A DNA stretch of 14,600 bases from Phycisphaerales bacterium (GCA_028288875.1 JAQGHK010000303.1:1-14600), one strand, 5' to 3'. Shown: positions 5,993-13,959, numbered from the stretch's first letter. Notes: generated by a model from the sequence alone, not told the origin. Numbers and translations are program-made.

Positions 5993-8818
5993 TCACGACT
6001 CCGGGATGAGCGCCGCCGCCTCCGGATGGTTGCCGTGGAGCGCCCATTGGCGGGGTGTCGCGTTCCACAGCGTGTCGCGAATGGTGGTGTCTGCCCCGTG
6101 CGCCAGCAACAGGCGGATCATGTCGATCTGGTTATTCACCGCGGCATGATGCAATGCAGTCGAATGCGAGTGAACGCGGAGTGGGCGGCTCACCGATGCC
6201 CCCACATCAAGGCACAGCGCCGCCGCGGCAACCTGGTTGTTGATCACGGCCATTGTGAAAGCGTCGTGCAATAGTTCGGGGTCTACAGATGTAAGCAATG
6301 CAGGCAGTTCCTTCATCAATCCTAAGCCCGCGGCGATGGGTGCCGTGATCGGCTCGCCGCCCTTGACCAAGCGCTTGATCGCCTCTCGTTCGCCGTGGCC
6401 GAGCGTGCAGAGAATGGAATGCTGGCTCACGGCCGTACCCCGGCTGAGCAGCAGATCCATGAGTGGGCCTTGATGCCCTTGCTGTTTCGCCGGGTCGCTC
6501 GTCATGACCAGCTCGAGCGTATACGTCAGGTCGGCCGGTTCCGCGCCGGCGTCGATGATTGCTTCCGCGATCGCCGTGATGTTCGCCGGCATGGTTTTGA
6601 TCAGATTGGGATTGTTCGCGACAAACCAGAGCAGCTTCGGATTGCTGAAATAGCCGGGCGGATAACAGTCGGGCTCCATCGCGCGATCGTGAACGAGGTT
6701 GGGATGATCGGCCAGCAATTGCCTGAGCGCGGACAAATCGCCTGCATGAATGGCGGCGACGGCGGCTTTGAAATCGGCCTCACGAATGACAGGGCGCGTA
6801 AGGGTTTCGGTGATGGCCTCGCGATCCTCGGCCACGCCGGCCTTGGCGTAATCGCGCGGCAGCTTGCCGGCGTTGTCCGTGATCCATTCGCGTGCCCCGC
6901 GGCGAAGCAGAAGTTCCACCATCACCAGCGGCCCACGCCAGGCCGCCATGTGCAGTGCGGTGGTTCCCTTCTCGCCGCCGCGTTGAAGGTGCGCGCCGGC
7001 GTCGATCAGCCGTGTCGCGGCGGCAATCCGCCGGTCCGCGTTGACGCTGCTCTGGCAGGCCAGCCACAGCGGGCTATTGGTCGTTCCCTGAGGCCCGTCG
7101 ACTGGATCGCCAGCGGCGAGCAACGCGTCGATCATGCGCAGTGACGCCGTGCGGCCGGCCGTCTGCAGCGGCGTGAAATGGAACGGCCCTTTGGCCGATC
7201 GCAGCGATGGATCCGCCGCAAGCATCGTCAGGGCGGCATCGTCGTCGCCAAGATAAAGGAGCGTAAAAATCGTGTCGGCCGCGCCGGTTTTCAACAGGGT
7301 TCGAAGGGCGTCGGCATTGTCCGGCTTGGCCAGGCGCGTGCAGAGCAGATCGTAAGGTGTGCAGTGTTCGCCATCGGTGATGTCGACGCGCGCACCACGT
7401 GAGAGCAGCAGCCGAACGATATCGGTCAGCCCGCGGTCGATCGCCAAGTGCAACGGCTTCCGCGGGGCCGAGCAGACGTTCGGATCCAGGCCGCGATCCA
7501 GCAGGAGTTGGGTCAGCGCGAGCGACCGCGCCTCGAAAATCGCTGGCGGCCAGAGAGCGGGCGTAAGCAACTCAGGCGCGTCATCGAGCATGGCGGCAAC
7601 GGCGCTTACATCGCCGCTGCGGCAGGCGCGGCGAATCTGATCGGTCCGATCGAGCGACCGAAGCAACGTTAGTTCTTCGTCCATGCGTTTCCGATAACTG
7701 GCGAATTTCGGGTCGATATCGCGCGCGGCGGTCTCGGCATATGCCAGCGGGGTGCGGGGAATGGAGTGATCAAAATTGAGAATCGGCCAATCGCCGCCGC
7801 GCCAGGTGGCGCGGACGGTCATGTCGATCCACTGGCCCGCTCGGCGGATCAGGTGCTGCAGTGTGTGGAAGTTGCCGTCGCCGTTGGTGTTGACGGCGTG
7901 GAAGATAGGCGTTTGCCCGCCGATGCCGTCGATCAAATCGGCCTTGGCGTTCACGTCCGCGTGGCGGTCCAGCAGCAGGTCCACACACGTCAGTTCGCCA
8001 AACTCCACGGCCGCATGCAGCAGAGTCACGCCGTTCAATTGCATGTTTCCGTAGGGCATGTCGGGGAATCGGCGATTCAGCAGCGACGCATCGGCGTCGA
8101 GCAGCGTCGCCAACTCGCCGGCGTCGCCGCGATGGATGGCCAGTATCGGCGGCGTCACTTCCGGCGGGACGAATGCGCCGTGAGCGAGCAGCAGTTCGAT
8201 GCCGCGATGCTTGCGCGTGTTATCCGCGCTGCGGGAATAGGTGCTGAGCCAATGCGACATCGGCGTGACCGGGCCGTACTTGGTTTGGACCGGCGCGAAG
8301 GTGACGTCGCAGCCAGCGTCGAGCAGCCATTGCAGGCCCTCGGGCGATTGGCATTCGCCGGTGCCGAAGACGATGGGGCCGTAGGCGCTGCCGTACTGGC
8401 CGTCGGGATCGGCTCCGTGGTCGAGCAGTAGGTCGAATAGCTCTTTGCGAACGGCCAGCACGTCGGGCGCATCGCCGCCGTACCACGCGGCGTGGGCGAG
8501 GCCTTTATCCAGGTCGTGCTGCGTGAAACCGCCGGCGGCGAGCAGTTGGCGGACCGTCGCCACATCGCGCTTCCGCACGGCGGCGGGCAGCGGCTCGATC
8601 TTGGCCTGAACGTCGGATAGCTGATCGCTGCCGCGATTCATCGTCTCGACCACCTGCATCAATTCGGCCCAATTGCGGCAACCGTAATCGGTGGCGATGC
8701 GGTGCTGCGCCTCGGCGAGTTGAATCCCGTCGAGCGATGCGCGGCGCTTCGCCTGCTTGCGCAGATTCTCTTCAGACGGTTTGACGGGGAGGCGCTTGCG
8801 CGCGGGAAATGCAGACAT
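5993..8818 (-). CDS. Giant ankyrin-repeat protein (941 aa) with RKxAK/AQxxIA N-terminal module
   Basis: This cytoplasmic-looking protein has no signal peptide or membrane segment. Residues about 12-60 form an N-terminal module (ENLRKQAKRR, QLAEAQHRIATDYG, then NWAEL) that is also present in the neighbouring giant gene. The rest is ankyrin or ankyrin-like repeats. Clear ones include TLLHAAVEFG...VDLLLDRHADVN (265-290), PLHLAIDRG...VRLLLSRGARVD (455-479), TALHMAAWRG...VELLLRRGA (620-642) and TALHHAAVNN...IRLLLAHGAD (887-910). The repeats around 680-880 are divergent (NPKLLWFVANNPN near 726-738). The start at 8818 has AAGGG about seven bases upstream. Ankyrin arrays bind proteins; the partner here is unknown. 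The gene has its own upstream regulatory block and is separated from the upstream ankyrin gene by a terminator hairpin. No clear terminator follows its stop, so read-through into the GntR operon is possible. Confidence 0.9.
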   Translation of the reverse strand: MSAFPARKRLPVKPSEENLRKQAKRRASLDGIQLAEAQHRIATDYGCRNWAELMQVVETMNRGSDQLSDVQAKIEPLPAAVRKRDVATVRQLLAAGGFTQHDLDKGLAHAAWYGGDAPDVLAVRKELFDLLLDHGADPDGQYGSAYGPIVFGTGECQSPEGLQWLLDAGCDVTFAPVQTKYGPVTPMSHWLSTYSRSADNTRKHRGIELLLAHGAFVPPEVTPPILAIHRGDAGELATLLDADASLLNRRFPDMPYGNMQLNGVTLLHAAVEFGELTCVDLLLDRHADVNAKADLIDGIGGQTPIFHAVNTNGDGNFHTLQHLIRRAGQWIDMTVRATWRGGDWPILNFDHSIPRTPLAYAETAARDIDPKFASYRKRMDEELTLLRSLDRTDQIRRACRSGDVSAVAAMLDDAPELLTPALWPPAIFEARSLALTQLLLDRGLDPNVCSAPRKPLHLAIDRGLTDIVRLLLSRGARVDITDGEHCTPYDLLCTRLAKPDNADALRTLLKTGAADTIFTLLYLGDDDAALTMLAADPSLRSAKGPFHFTPLQTAGRTASLRMIDALLAAGDPVDGPQGTTNSPLWLACQSSVNADRRIAAATRLIDAGAHLQRGGEKGTTALHMAAWRGPLVMVELLLRRGAREWITDNAGKLPRDYAKAGVAEDREAITETLTRPVIREADFKAAVAAIHAGDLSALRQLLADHPNLVHDRAMEPDCYPPGYFSNPKLLWFVANNPNLIKTMPANITAIAEAIIDAGAEPADLTYTLELVMTSDPAKQQGHQGPLMDLLLSRGTAVSQHSILCTLGHGEREAIKRLVKGGEPITAPIAAGLGLMKELPALLTSVDPELLHDAFTMAVINNQVAAAALCLDVGASVSRPLRVHSHSTALHHAAVNNQIDMIRLLLAHGADTTIRDTLWNATPRQWALHGNHPEAAALIPES

Positions 8819-8844
8819 GGCGAACCCTTTCCAGAGTCGCCCGT

Positions 8845-8919
8845 GTCCGCAATTCGGGCCAGGAAAAGGTTGTATGGACGAACGACTCAGACTCGGTGGG
8901 CTTAGCCCTTTCCGCGGAC
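8845..8919 (-). promoter_or_regulatory. Conserved upstream block with ECF-like promoter, 941-aa ankyrin gene
   Basis: On the minus strand, AACCTT (8871-8866), a 16-base spacer and CGGAC (8849-8845) resemble an ECF sigma-factor promoter, 27 bases before ATG 8818. The same arrangement occurs before the other ankyrin gene (12519-12591). The block is bounded by inverted repeats GTCCGC (8845-8850) and CGCGGAC (8913-8919). It contains a small hairpin GGGC-TTA-GCCC (8898-8908), and GCCCG/CGGGC (8839-8843 and 8855-8859) spans the -10. Promoter or structured leader: both fit. Confidence 0.5.
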
Positions 8920-8988
8920 GGGCGGCTGCCGTGACAGCCGCCGAAAGCGTAAACGGCGACGGCGGTACGCGTCAATGGAAAACTAAAT

Positions 8989-9021
8989 CGCGGGCTCTCC
9001 GGTATGCCGGGAGAGCCCGCG
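8989..9021 (-). terminator. Rho-independent terminator of the ankyrin/VOC gene
   Basis: A GC-rich stem (CGCGGGCTCTCC against its complement, with one bulged base) closes a short loop. On the minus strand it is followed by ATTTAGTTTT. It lies 28 bases past the stop at 9050, so it should end the upstream ankyrin transcript and separate it from the 941-aa gene. Confidence 0.85.
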
Positions 9022-9049
9022 ACGGCTGAGCGGCTAGCAGCTCCGGGGG

Positions 9050-10109
9050 TCAAAGGGTCAGCATTTTTACAACGCGCGCCTTGCCTTTGGCTTTCGCGAG
9101 ATCAATTGAACTCTGGCCGTCTTTCGTCTTTGCTTTCGGGTCGCCGCCGTGGCTGAGCAGGAGGCGGAGCACGGCGTCGCTGGCACCATAATTCGCTGCG
9201 CCGTGGAGGGCGCTACGGCCGAATTGGGGATGCAGCCCGTTCGGGTTCGCACCATGGGCCAGTAGCCACGCTGCGCCGGCGGAATGGCCGAAGTTCAGTT
9301 GCGTCGCGAGGCAGCGCGTGCACTCCACCGCGAGCTTCTTAGGATCGGTCAGCTTTTCAATCACCTCAAGGCACGCAGCGTGGCCTTCATCGCTGGCGTG
9401 ATAGACCGATTCCTGATCGCACGGGTTGGCGCCGGCGCGGATCATCTGCTCGGTCGCTTGGGGATTGTTGTGATACCCGCACGCGTAGTACAGCGGCGAG
9501 ATCGGCCAGCCGCCGTCGAAATTGAAGGTGGCATTTACCTCCGCGCCGGCGGCGAGCAGCGCGGCGATGATCTTCGCTTGGGCCTCGGCCACACGGGGGC
9601 CGGTCTTAAACAGCGCCGAGGCGCACGCGTAATGCAGCGGCAGCCACTCGTTTTCATCGCGAGTCGTCGCCAGCGCCGGCTCTCGCTTTAACAGGGCGGC
9701 CACCCGCTTCACGTCCAGCATCACCACGGCGTGATAAAAATTCAGCGGTTCGAAACGATCCCGCAGCAACGTAATGAACGCCGGCGAATCGATCGCCGCG
9801 AGCTGCAGCGCGGTGTGGCCGCCGTGCGTGCCGCGCAGCAGCGGATCGGCGCCGCGTTCCAGCAGGAGCTTGACGACGGCCAAATGGGCCTCGCCGCGCG
9901 GGGCCGATTTCTTCCGCTCGATCGCCCGATGTAATGGCCGATGCCTGTGCGGCGTGGAGCTGAGGACATTCGGATCGGCGCCGCCGTCCAGCAGAGTTGC
10001 GGTGGCGGCCACGTCGCCGGTGTAGGCCGCGTCCATGAGCGGCTTCCATTGGGGGATCTTGTGGGATTTGCGATGGGGCGGCAGGGCATCGGCCGACCAA
10101 ATTTTTTTT
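9050..10109 (-). CDS. Displaced 3' part of the ankyrin/VOC gene (second ankyrin block)
   Basis: This frame is open from an ATG at 10186 to the stop at 9050, but only the part after the A-run at 10102-10109 looks like real protein. From there it reads KKIWSADALPPHRKSHKIPQ, then WKPLMDAAYTGD and ankyrin repeats: TATLLDGGADPNV, VVKLLLERGADPLLRGTHGG, IIAALLAAGAEVNA, GAAWLLAHGANPN and VLRLLLSHGGDPKAK, ending KARVVKMLTL. The upstream 26 residues (MRITAKHWAAATQKHR...) read the VOC tail out of frame. Dropping one A would join it seamlessly to the upstream frame as one protein of 1146 residues. If it is made separately, the internal ATG of MDAAYTGD, preceded by GGAAG, is a possible start. The terminator at 8989-9021 follows. 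Confidence 0.7.
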
Positions 10110-12491
10110 CGCTTTTCCGGCTTCGATGCTGTTCGCCATCGGTGCTTCTGCGTTGCCGCCGCCCAATGTTTTGCCGTAATCCGCATCGACGAAATCGAAC
10201 AGATTGCCGTCTGGGTCGGCCACGGTGATTACCCGGCCGCCCCAAGGTTCATTGCGAATCTCACCGCGAAAGCCGACGCCGCTCGCCTTCAGCCGGGCCA
10301 CGCGGGCATCGAGTCCATCGATTAGAAACTGCAGGCCGGAATGTTGCCGGCGGTATTCGCCGACGTGGACGTAGGCTCGGAGCCGCACCCCGGCGAAGCC
10401 GAAGTCGATTGCATTGGTGTCTTCGCCGAGCACCTCGGCCTCCAGCAGGTTGGCGTAGAAATGGCGGGTACGGGTGAGGTCGGCTACGGGCAACGCGATG
10501 AAGCCAAGCCGTTGTGTGGCCGGCGGCGTGGCAACCGGTGCTGGCACGTTGAGCAGTTCGGCGACCGCCGCGTGGCCCTTGTCGCGGGCCAGATCCTGTG
10601 GCGTTTTTCCATCGGCATCACGTACGGCCGCATCAGCCCCTGCTTTAAGCAGCGTCCGCACGGCACTGGCCTGGCCGTTTCGCGCCGCTTCGTGCAACGG
10701 CGTGCCGCGGGCGTCAAAGCAATTCACCAGCGATTTGTCCCGTGCGATCGCCCGCTTGAGCCAATCAATGTGGCCCCAATTGGCGGGCACGCAGATGCCA
10801 AACGCGCGCGGCGTGGCCTGCATCACGTCGTCGCGCGCCGTTTGATCTGCGCCGGCGGCGATCAACATCGCGATTACTTTTCGATCGCCGTTGCAGTTGG
10901 CCCAATGCAGCGCGGTGCCGCCCATGTACACCCGGAAGCTCAGATCAACTTTCTTCGTCAAAAGGAATTTCACCGCGCTCGCGCGGCCATTGCGGCAGGC
11001 GAGAACAAGCGCGTCGGACGCGAGTTCCACCGGGTCGGTCGGCGGCGAGGGTAATTTGGCTCCGTCGGCCAGATAACGCGTGCTGCCGGTTGTCGATGCG
11101 CCAGGAAGGGCGTACCCGTCCGCATCGAACCAGCCGGCGAGGGCTTCGACTTCGTTCAATCCTGCGGCGCAATACAGATCCGGCTTCACCCCGGCCTTAA
11201 GCAGCACGGCCGCTGAGTCGAACGCGCCGACGACGATCGACCACGACAACGGTGTATGTACCGAACGGCCATACACGGCATGCAGGTCAGCCCCGGCGTC
11301 GATCAGCGTTTTCACAATCGCCGCTCGATCAAATTCGACGGCGAGGTGCAGGATCGATGCGCCGTCGGCATTCCGTGCTTGTGCGAGCGTGGGCGTCGCC
11401 TTGATCAATCGGGCGGCGAGCGCGGCGTCACCGGCACGGATGGCTTCGGTCAGCGGTAGCGGATCGACTGCGGCGGCAACCGTGACGGCTTTTGAACCGC
11501 CGAGCAGTCGGGCGACGGCATCATGGCCGTTCTGTTTTGCGAGGTCGGCGGGCGTCAGGCCGTCGGCGCGGTCGAAGGCCCAGCGTTTTTCGTTCGTCGG
11601 GTGCTTCTTGGCCGTGAGGCGAGACACAGTACGCAGCGTTCGGTCTGCACCGAGTGACAGCAATGTGCGGACGAGGGGCTCGGTCCCGTGTGCGGCCGCC
11701 CAGTGCAATGCGGTCGCACCGCCGTGCTCGACGAGGTAGAGATTGCCATCATCGGTAATCGGCTGGTCGTTCAGCCCAGTAAACGTGCAAGCATTCACGT
11801 TGGCACCGGCGGCGGTCAGCAGCTTGGCCAATTCGATCGTATCGGCCATGCGCTTTTTCTCCGGCCGCCAGTTCAGCCAATGCATCGCCGTGCTGCCGCA
11901 GTTCGGCAAGGCGATGCGCGGGTCTGCCTTACGGTCGAGAAGCAGGCGAGCGTTATCGAGATCGTCAATGAACGCGGCGTACATCAGGCCGGTGCAGTTT
12001 TCGGGGAACGTGATGGCGTTCGGACTCATCCCCGCGTCGAGCAGCAGCCGGGTCAGGTCCGGTCGATTGGCGGCGTAGACGGCGGGTGCGTTTACATTCA
12101 CGCCGGCGGCGATTAGCGCGCGGACCATGTCGGCGTTCTGCCGAAGGCACGCGGCAATTGCCATCGGCGGCAGCGAGCGGCGTTCGCCGGAAGGGTGTGT
12201 CCAGGTGAAATTGGTGGCTTTGGCCAGCGCGGGGTTGGCGGCGAGCACTTTGGCCAAGGTCTCCCCGTCGTCTTCATCGAACGCACGTTGGAACGTGGCC
12301 GCATCGACCCGATCTTTCAGCTTCCGCCAACTAGTAAAGCCGTGTCGCCGGGCGACGGCGCGCTGTGCGTCGGCCAACTGGGCGGCGGGTTTATCGGCGC
12401 GCAGCAGTTTAAGTTGTTTCTTGGCGGCCTTGCGGTACCACTCGAGATCGACGCGATCGGGGAGCGCACGCTCCGGGAGCGATTTGGACAT
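9654..12491 (-). CDS. Giant ankyrin-repeat protein with glyoxalase/VOC domain, frameshifted at residue 797
   Basis: As read, the frame gives 945 residues, but only residues 1-796 look genuine; from 797 (plus-strand position 10103) the sequence turns into Arg-rich, repeat-free reading until the stop at 9654. Residues about 12-62 form the same N-terminal module as the neighbour (LEWYRKAAKKQ, QLADAQRAVARRHG, then SWRKL). Ankyrin repeats fill about 65-650, for example TALHWAAAHG...LLSLGADRT (260-285), ILHLAVEFD...LIDAGADLH (380-404) and TPLHEAARNGQ...LLKAGADAAVRD (597-625). A VOC/glyoxalase fold follows at about 661-772 (FIALPVADLTRTRHFYANLL to DPDGNLFDFVD). The usual metal-binding His of the first strand appears to be Phe664 and the C-terminal Glu is Asp766, so metal catalysis is doubtful. 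The start at 12491 has AAGGT about seven bases upstream. Joined to its displaced 3' part, it would be an ankyrin-VOC-ankyrin protein of 1146 residues. Confidence 0.8.
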   Translation of the reverse strand: MSKSLPERALPDRVDLEWYRKAAKKQLKLLRADKPAAQLADAQRAVARRHGFTSWRKLKDRVDAATFQRAFDEDDGETLAKVLAANPALAKATNFTWTHPSGERRSLPPMAIAACLRQNADMVRALIAAGVNVNAPAVYAANRPDLTRLLLDAGMSPNAITFPENCTGLMYAAFIDDLDNARLLLDRKADPRIALPNCGSTAMHWLNWRPEKKRMADTIELAKLLTAAGANVNACTFTGLNDQPITDDGNLYLVEHGGATALHWAAAHGTEPLVRTLLSLGADRTLRTVSRLTAKKHPTNEKRWAFDRADGLTPADLAKQNGHDAVARLLGGSKAVTVAAAVDPLPLTEAIRAGDAALAARLIKATPTLAQARNADGASILHLAVEFDRAAIVKTLIDAGADLHAVYGRSVHTPLSWSIVVGAFDSAAVLLKAGVKPDLYCAAGLNEVEALAGWFDADGYALPGASTTGSTRYLADGAKLPSPPTDPVELASDALVLACRNGRASAVKFLLTKKVDLSFRVYMGGTALHWANCNGDRKVIAMLIAAGADQTARDDVMQATPRAFGICVPANWGHIDWLKRAIARDKSLVNCFDARGTPLHEAARNGQASAVRTLLKAGADAAVRDADGKTPQDLARDKGHAAVAELLNVPAPVATPPATQRLGFIALPVADLTRTRHFYANLLEAEVLGEDTNAIDFGFAGVRLRAYVHVGEYRRQHSGLQFLIDGLDARVARLKASGVGFRGEIRNEPWGGRVITVADPDGNLFDFVDADYGKTLGGGNAEAPMANSIEAGKAKKNLVGRCPAAPSQIPQDPPMEAAHGRGLHRRRGRHRNSAGRRRRSECPQLHAAQASAITSGDRAEEIGPARRGPFGRRQAPAGTRRRSAAARHARRPHRAAARGDRFAGVHYVAAGSFRTAEFLSRRGDAGREAGGRPVKARAGAGDDSR
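10102..10109 (-). other. A8 homopolymer frameshift site inside the ankyrin/VOC gene
   Basis: The coding strand has eight consecutive A, read GCG AAA AAA AAT TTG in the upstream frame. With seven A it reads GCG AAA AAA ATT TGG and continues into the downstream ankyrin frame. Coding character switches frames exactly here. Explanations are a sequencing or assembly error, a real mutation, or slippage at the A-run during transcription or translation. Confidence 0.85.
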
Positions 12492-12518
12492 GACAGACCT
12501 TCTTCCACAGGGCCCGGT

Positions 12519-12591
12519 GTCCGCGAAATCGGGCGGGAAAAAGGTGATGTAACGAACGCTGCGACAGGCGGGAAATTCCCTTCACGCGGAC
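12519..12591 (-). promoter_or_regulatory. Conserved upstream block with ECF-like promoter, ankyrin/VOC gene
   Basis: On the minus strand, CACCTT (12546-12541), a 17-base spacer and CGGAC (12523-12519) lie 28 bases before ATG 12491. The layout matches the block before the 941-aa ankyrin gene. GTCCGCG (12519-12525) and CGCGGAC (12585-12591) are perfect inverted repeats. Between them is a small hairpin, GGGA-AAT-TCCC (12570-12580), and a conserved CGTTCGT (minus strand). The rest of the 314-base gene-free stretch 12492-12805 also holds the inverted repeat at 12693-12715; nothing else was recognised there. Confidence 0.5.
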
Positions 12592-12692
12592 CGTCGGCCG
12601 CCTGAATCGGCCGGGCGGACTGTAACGCGAGAGGGCGTCGGGCGGCAAGATAATTTGCGATCGCGGTTTGCCGGTCAGGCGGCTCTACCACG

Positions 12693-12715
12693 TTGCCCGT
12701 GGCACAAACGGGCAA
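12693..12715. repeat. Perfect 8-bp inverted repeat between divergent transcription units
   Basis: TTGCCCGT (12693-12700) and ACGGGCAA (12708-12715) flank a seven-base loop. Neither side has a long T-tract, so a terminator is unlikely. Its place between the divergent ankyrin and Pr6Pr genes suggests an operator or a chance hairpin. Confidence 0.4.
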
Positions 12716-12805
12716 AAGCACCATCCCGCGGCGGACCAATTAAAGGCGTGGTACGGTAAGGCGATGCCGCCCGACGCGTCTTTATCTTTGCCATTGCCGC
12801 CAGCC

Positions 12806-13450
12806 ATGAATGCGGATTCTCGTGCGATACGCCGGGCGGGTTACGCCGCGTTGGCGGCGATCGGCGGAGCGACACTGGCCGTGCAATTGTTCGGCTGGTT
12901 GAGCAGTACGGACGGCACGGTGGCGGGCGTGGCGCGGACGCTCGTCGGGTTTTTGAGCTTCTTTACGAACCTGACGAATCTCGTGGTGTTTATCGCGTCC
13001 GTGCGACTGGCGTGGCGATTCGACGGCTGGTTCGCCCGGCCGCGTGTGGCGACGGCGCTGGCGGTGTATGTCACCGTGTTGTGTGCGGTCTACGAACTGA
13101 TGTTGCGCCGCCTGTGGCACCCGCAGGGGCTGAGCTTGGTCGTTGAAACGATCCTGCACTACATCGTGCCGATCGGTTGGATCATGCTTTGGCTGATCTG
13201 GATTCCGAAAGGCAGTCTGCGATGGCGCGACGCCGCGCCGTGGCTGATCGCGCCGGTGCTTTATGGCGTGTGGATTGGCGTGCTGGGGCTGCTGTTCGGC
13301 GGGTCGCCGTACGGTTTCCTCAACGTCGGCACGCTCGGCGGCGTGCGCGTGGCGATGCATATCGGCGGGCTGGTGGTGATGTTCTGGTCCGTCGGATTGG
13401 CGTTCGTCGCCATCGACGCGACACTCGGCCGACGGGCGAAGCGGATATGA
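12806..13450 (+). CDS. Pr6Pr-like integral membrane protein
   Basis: From ATG 12806 the protein has 214 residues and about six transmembrane helices: near 9-30, 38-66, 78-102, 107-130, 139-161 and 178-205. The second carries FLSFFTNLTNLVVF, which resembles the FTxxxN signature of Pr6Pr/FAR-17a-AIG1-type membrane proteins. Other features of that family are the conserved histidines in LWHPQGL and LHYIVPIGW. The biochemical function of bacterial members is unknown. Earlier in-frame ATGs exist at 12764 and 12668; the first adds 14 and the second 46 non-membrane residues, and none of the three has a good Shine-Dalgarno. The 214-residue form fits a compact six-helix protein best. Its stop overlaps the start of the SRPBCC gene as ATGA, so the two are probably translated together. 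Confidence 0.8.
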   Translation: MNADSRAIRRAGYAALAAIGGATLAVQLFGWLSSTDGTVAGVARTLVGFLSFFTNLTNLVVFIASVRLAWRFDGWFARPRVATALAVYVTVLCAVYELMLRRLWHPQGLSLVVETILHYIVPIGWIMLWLIWIPKGSLRWRDAAPWLIAPVLYGVWIGVLGLLFGGSPYGFLNVGTLGGVRVAMHIGGLVVMFWSVGLAFVAIDATLGRRAKRI

Positions 13451-13911
13451 GCGTCGCCGTGCATGTTGTTCGCGTTTCCATTGATATTGCGGCCCCGCTG
13501 GAACGCTGCTTCGATTTGGCTCGAGATGTGGAAGCCCATGTCCAATCAGCCGCCGCAACGGGCGAGCGCGTCGTCGACGGCAAGCGGACTGGCCTACTGG
13601 AACTGGGCGACACCATCACCTTCGAAGCCCGGCACCTCGGCTTCCGCCGACGACTGTCGGCGGTGATTTCCGCGTTCGATCGGCCGACCTTCTTTCAGGA
13701 CCGCATGACGGCCGGCGCGTTCAAATCGCTCGAGCATGATCACCATTTCACCGCCAATGCTGACGGCAGCACGCACATGGTGGACAACGTCCGCTTCCAG
13801 GTGCCGTGTGGATGGCCGGGCCGGCTCGTGGGGCGTTGGATCGTCGCACCGCACCTGCAAAAGTTCCTGATTCAGCGGGGCCAAGTGCTGAAAACGATGG
13901 CGGAGGCGTAG
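13447..13911 (+). CDS. SRPBCC-fold (START/Bet v 1-like) ligand-binding protein
   Basis: This 154-residue soluble protein begins with the characteristic first strand and helix VSIDIAAPLERCFDLARDVEAH. It then has a beta-sheet (ELGDTITFEARHLGFRRRLSAVI, RPTFFQDRMTAGAF, SLEHDHHFTANADG, HMVDNVRFQVPCG). It ends in the long C-terminal helix (APHLQKFLIQRGQVLKTMAEA) that closes the hydrophobic cavity. It most resembles the COG4276-type SRPBCC proteins, whose ligands are mostly unknown. The start at 13447 overlaps the Pr6Pr stop by ATGA; the frame extends upstream, but that part is antisense-like reading inside the membrane-protein gene. No Shine-Dalgarno is obvious, which fits translational coupling. 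A lipid or other hydrophobic ligand shared with the membrane protein is a guess. Confidence 0.85.
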   Translation: MSVAVHVVRVSIDIAAPLERCFDLARDVEAHVQSAAATGERVVDGKRTGLLELGDTITFEARHLGFRRRLSAVISAFDRPTFFQDRMTAGAFKSLEHDHHFTANADGSTHMVDNVRFQVPCGWPGRLVGRWIVAPHLQKFLIQRGQVLKTMAEA

Positions 13912-13959
13912 AAGCGGTCGCTCATAAAAAACTGCAGTTGGCGAGAGATAATTCTTGCA

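Noticed and set aside
10110..10186. ATG at 10186 as the true start of a separate 378-aa ankyrin gene
   Set aside because: The first 26 codons read the VOC tail of the overlapping frame and show no protein-like pattern. A frameshift at the A-run explains the data better.
12668..12805. Earlier in-frame starts for the Pr6Pr gene (12668, 12764)
   Set aside because: They add non-membrane residues without a Shine-Dalgarno, though 12764 cannot be excluded.
13177..13446. Upstream start for the SRPBCC gene inside the Pr6Pr gene
   Set aside because: The added residues are an out-of-frame reading of the membrane protein. The ATGA start at 13447 gives the exact fold boundary.
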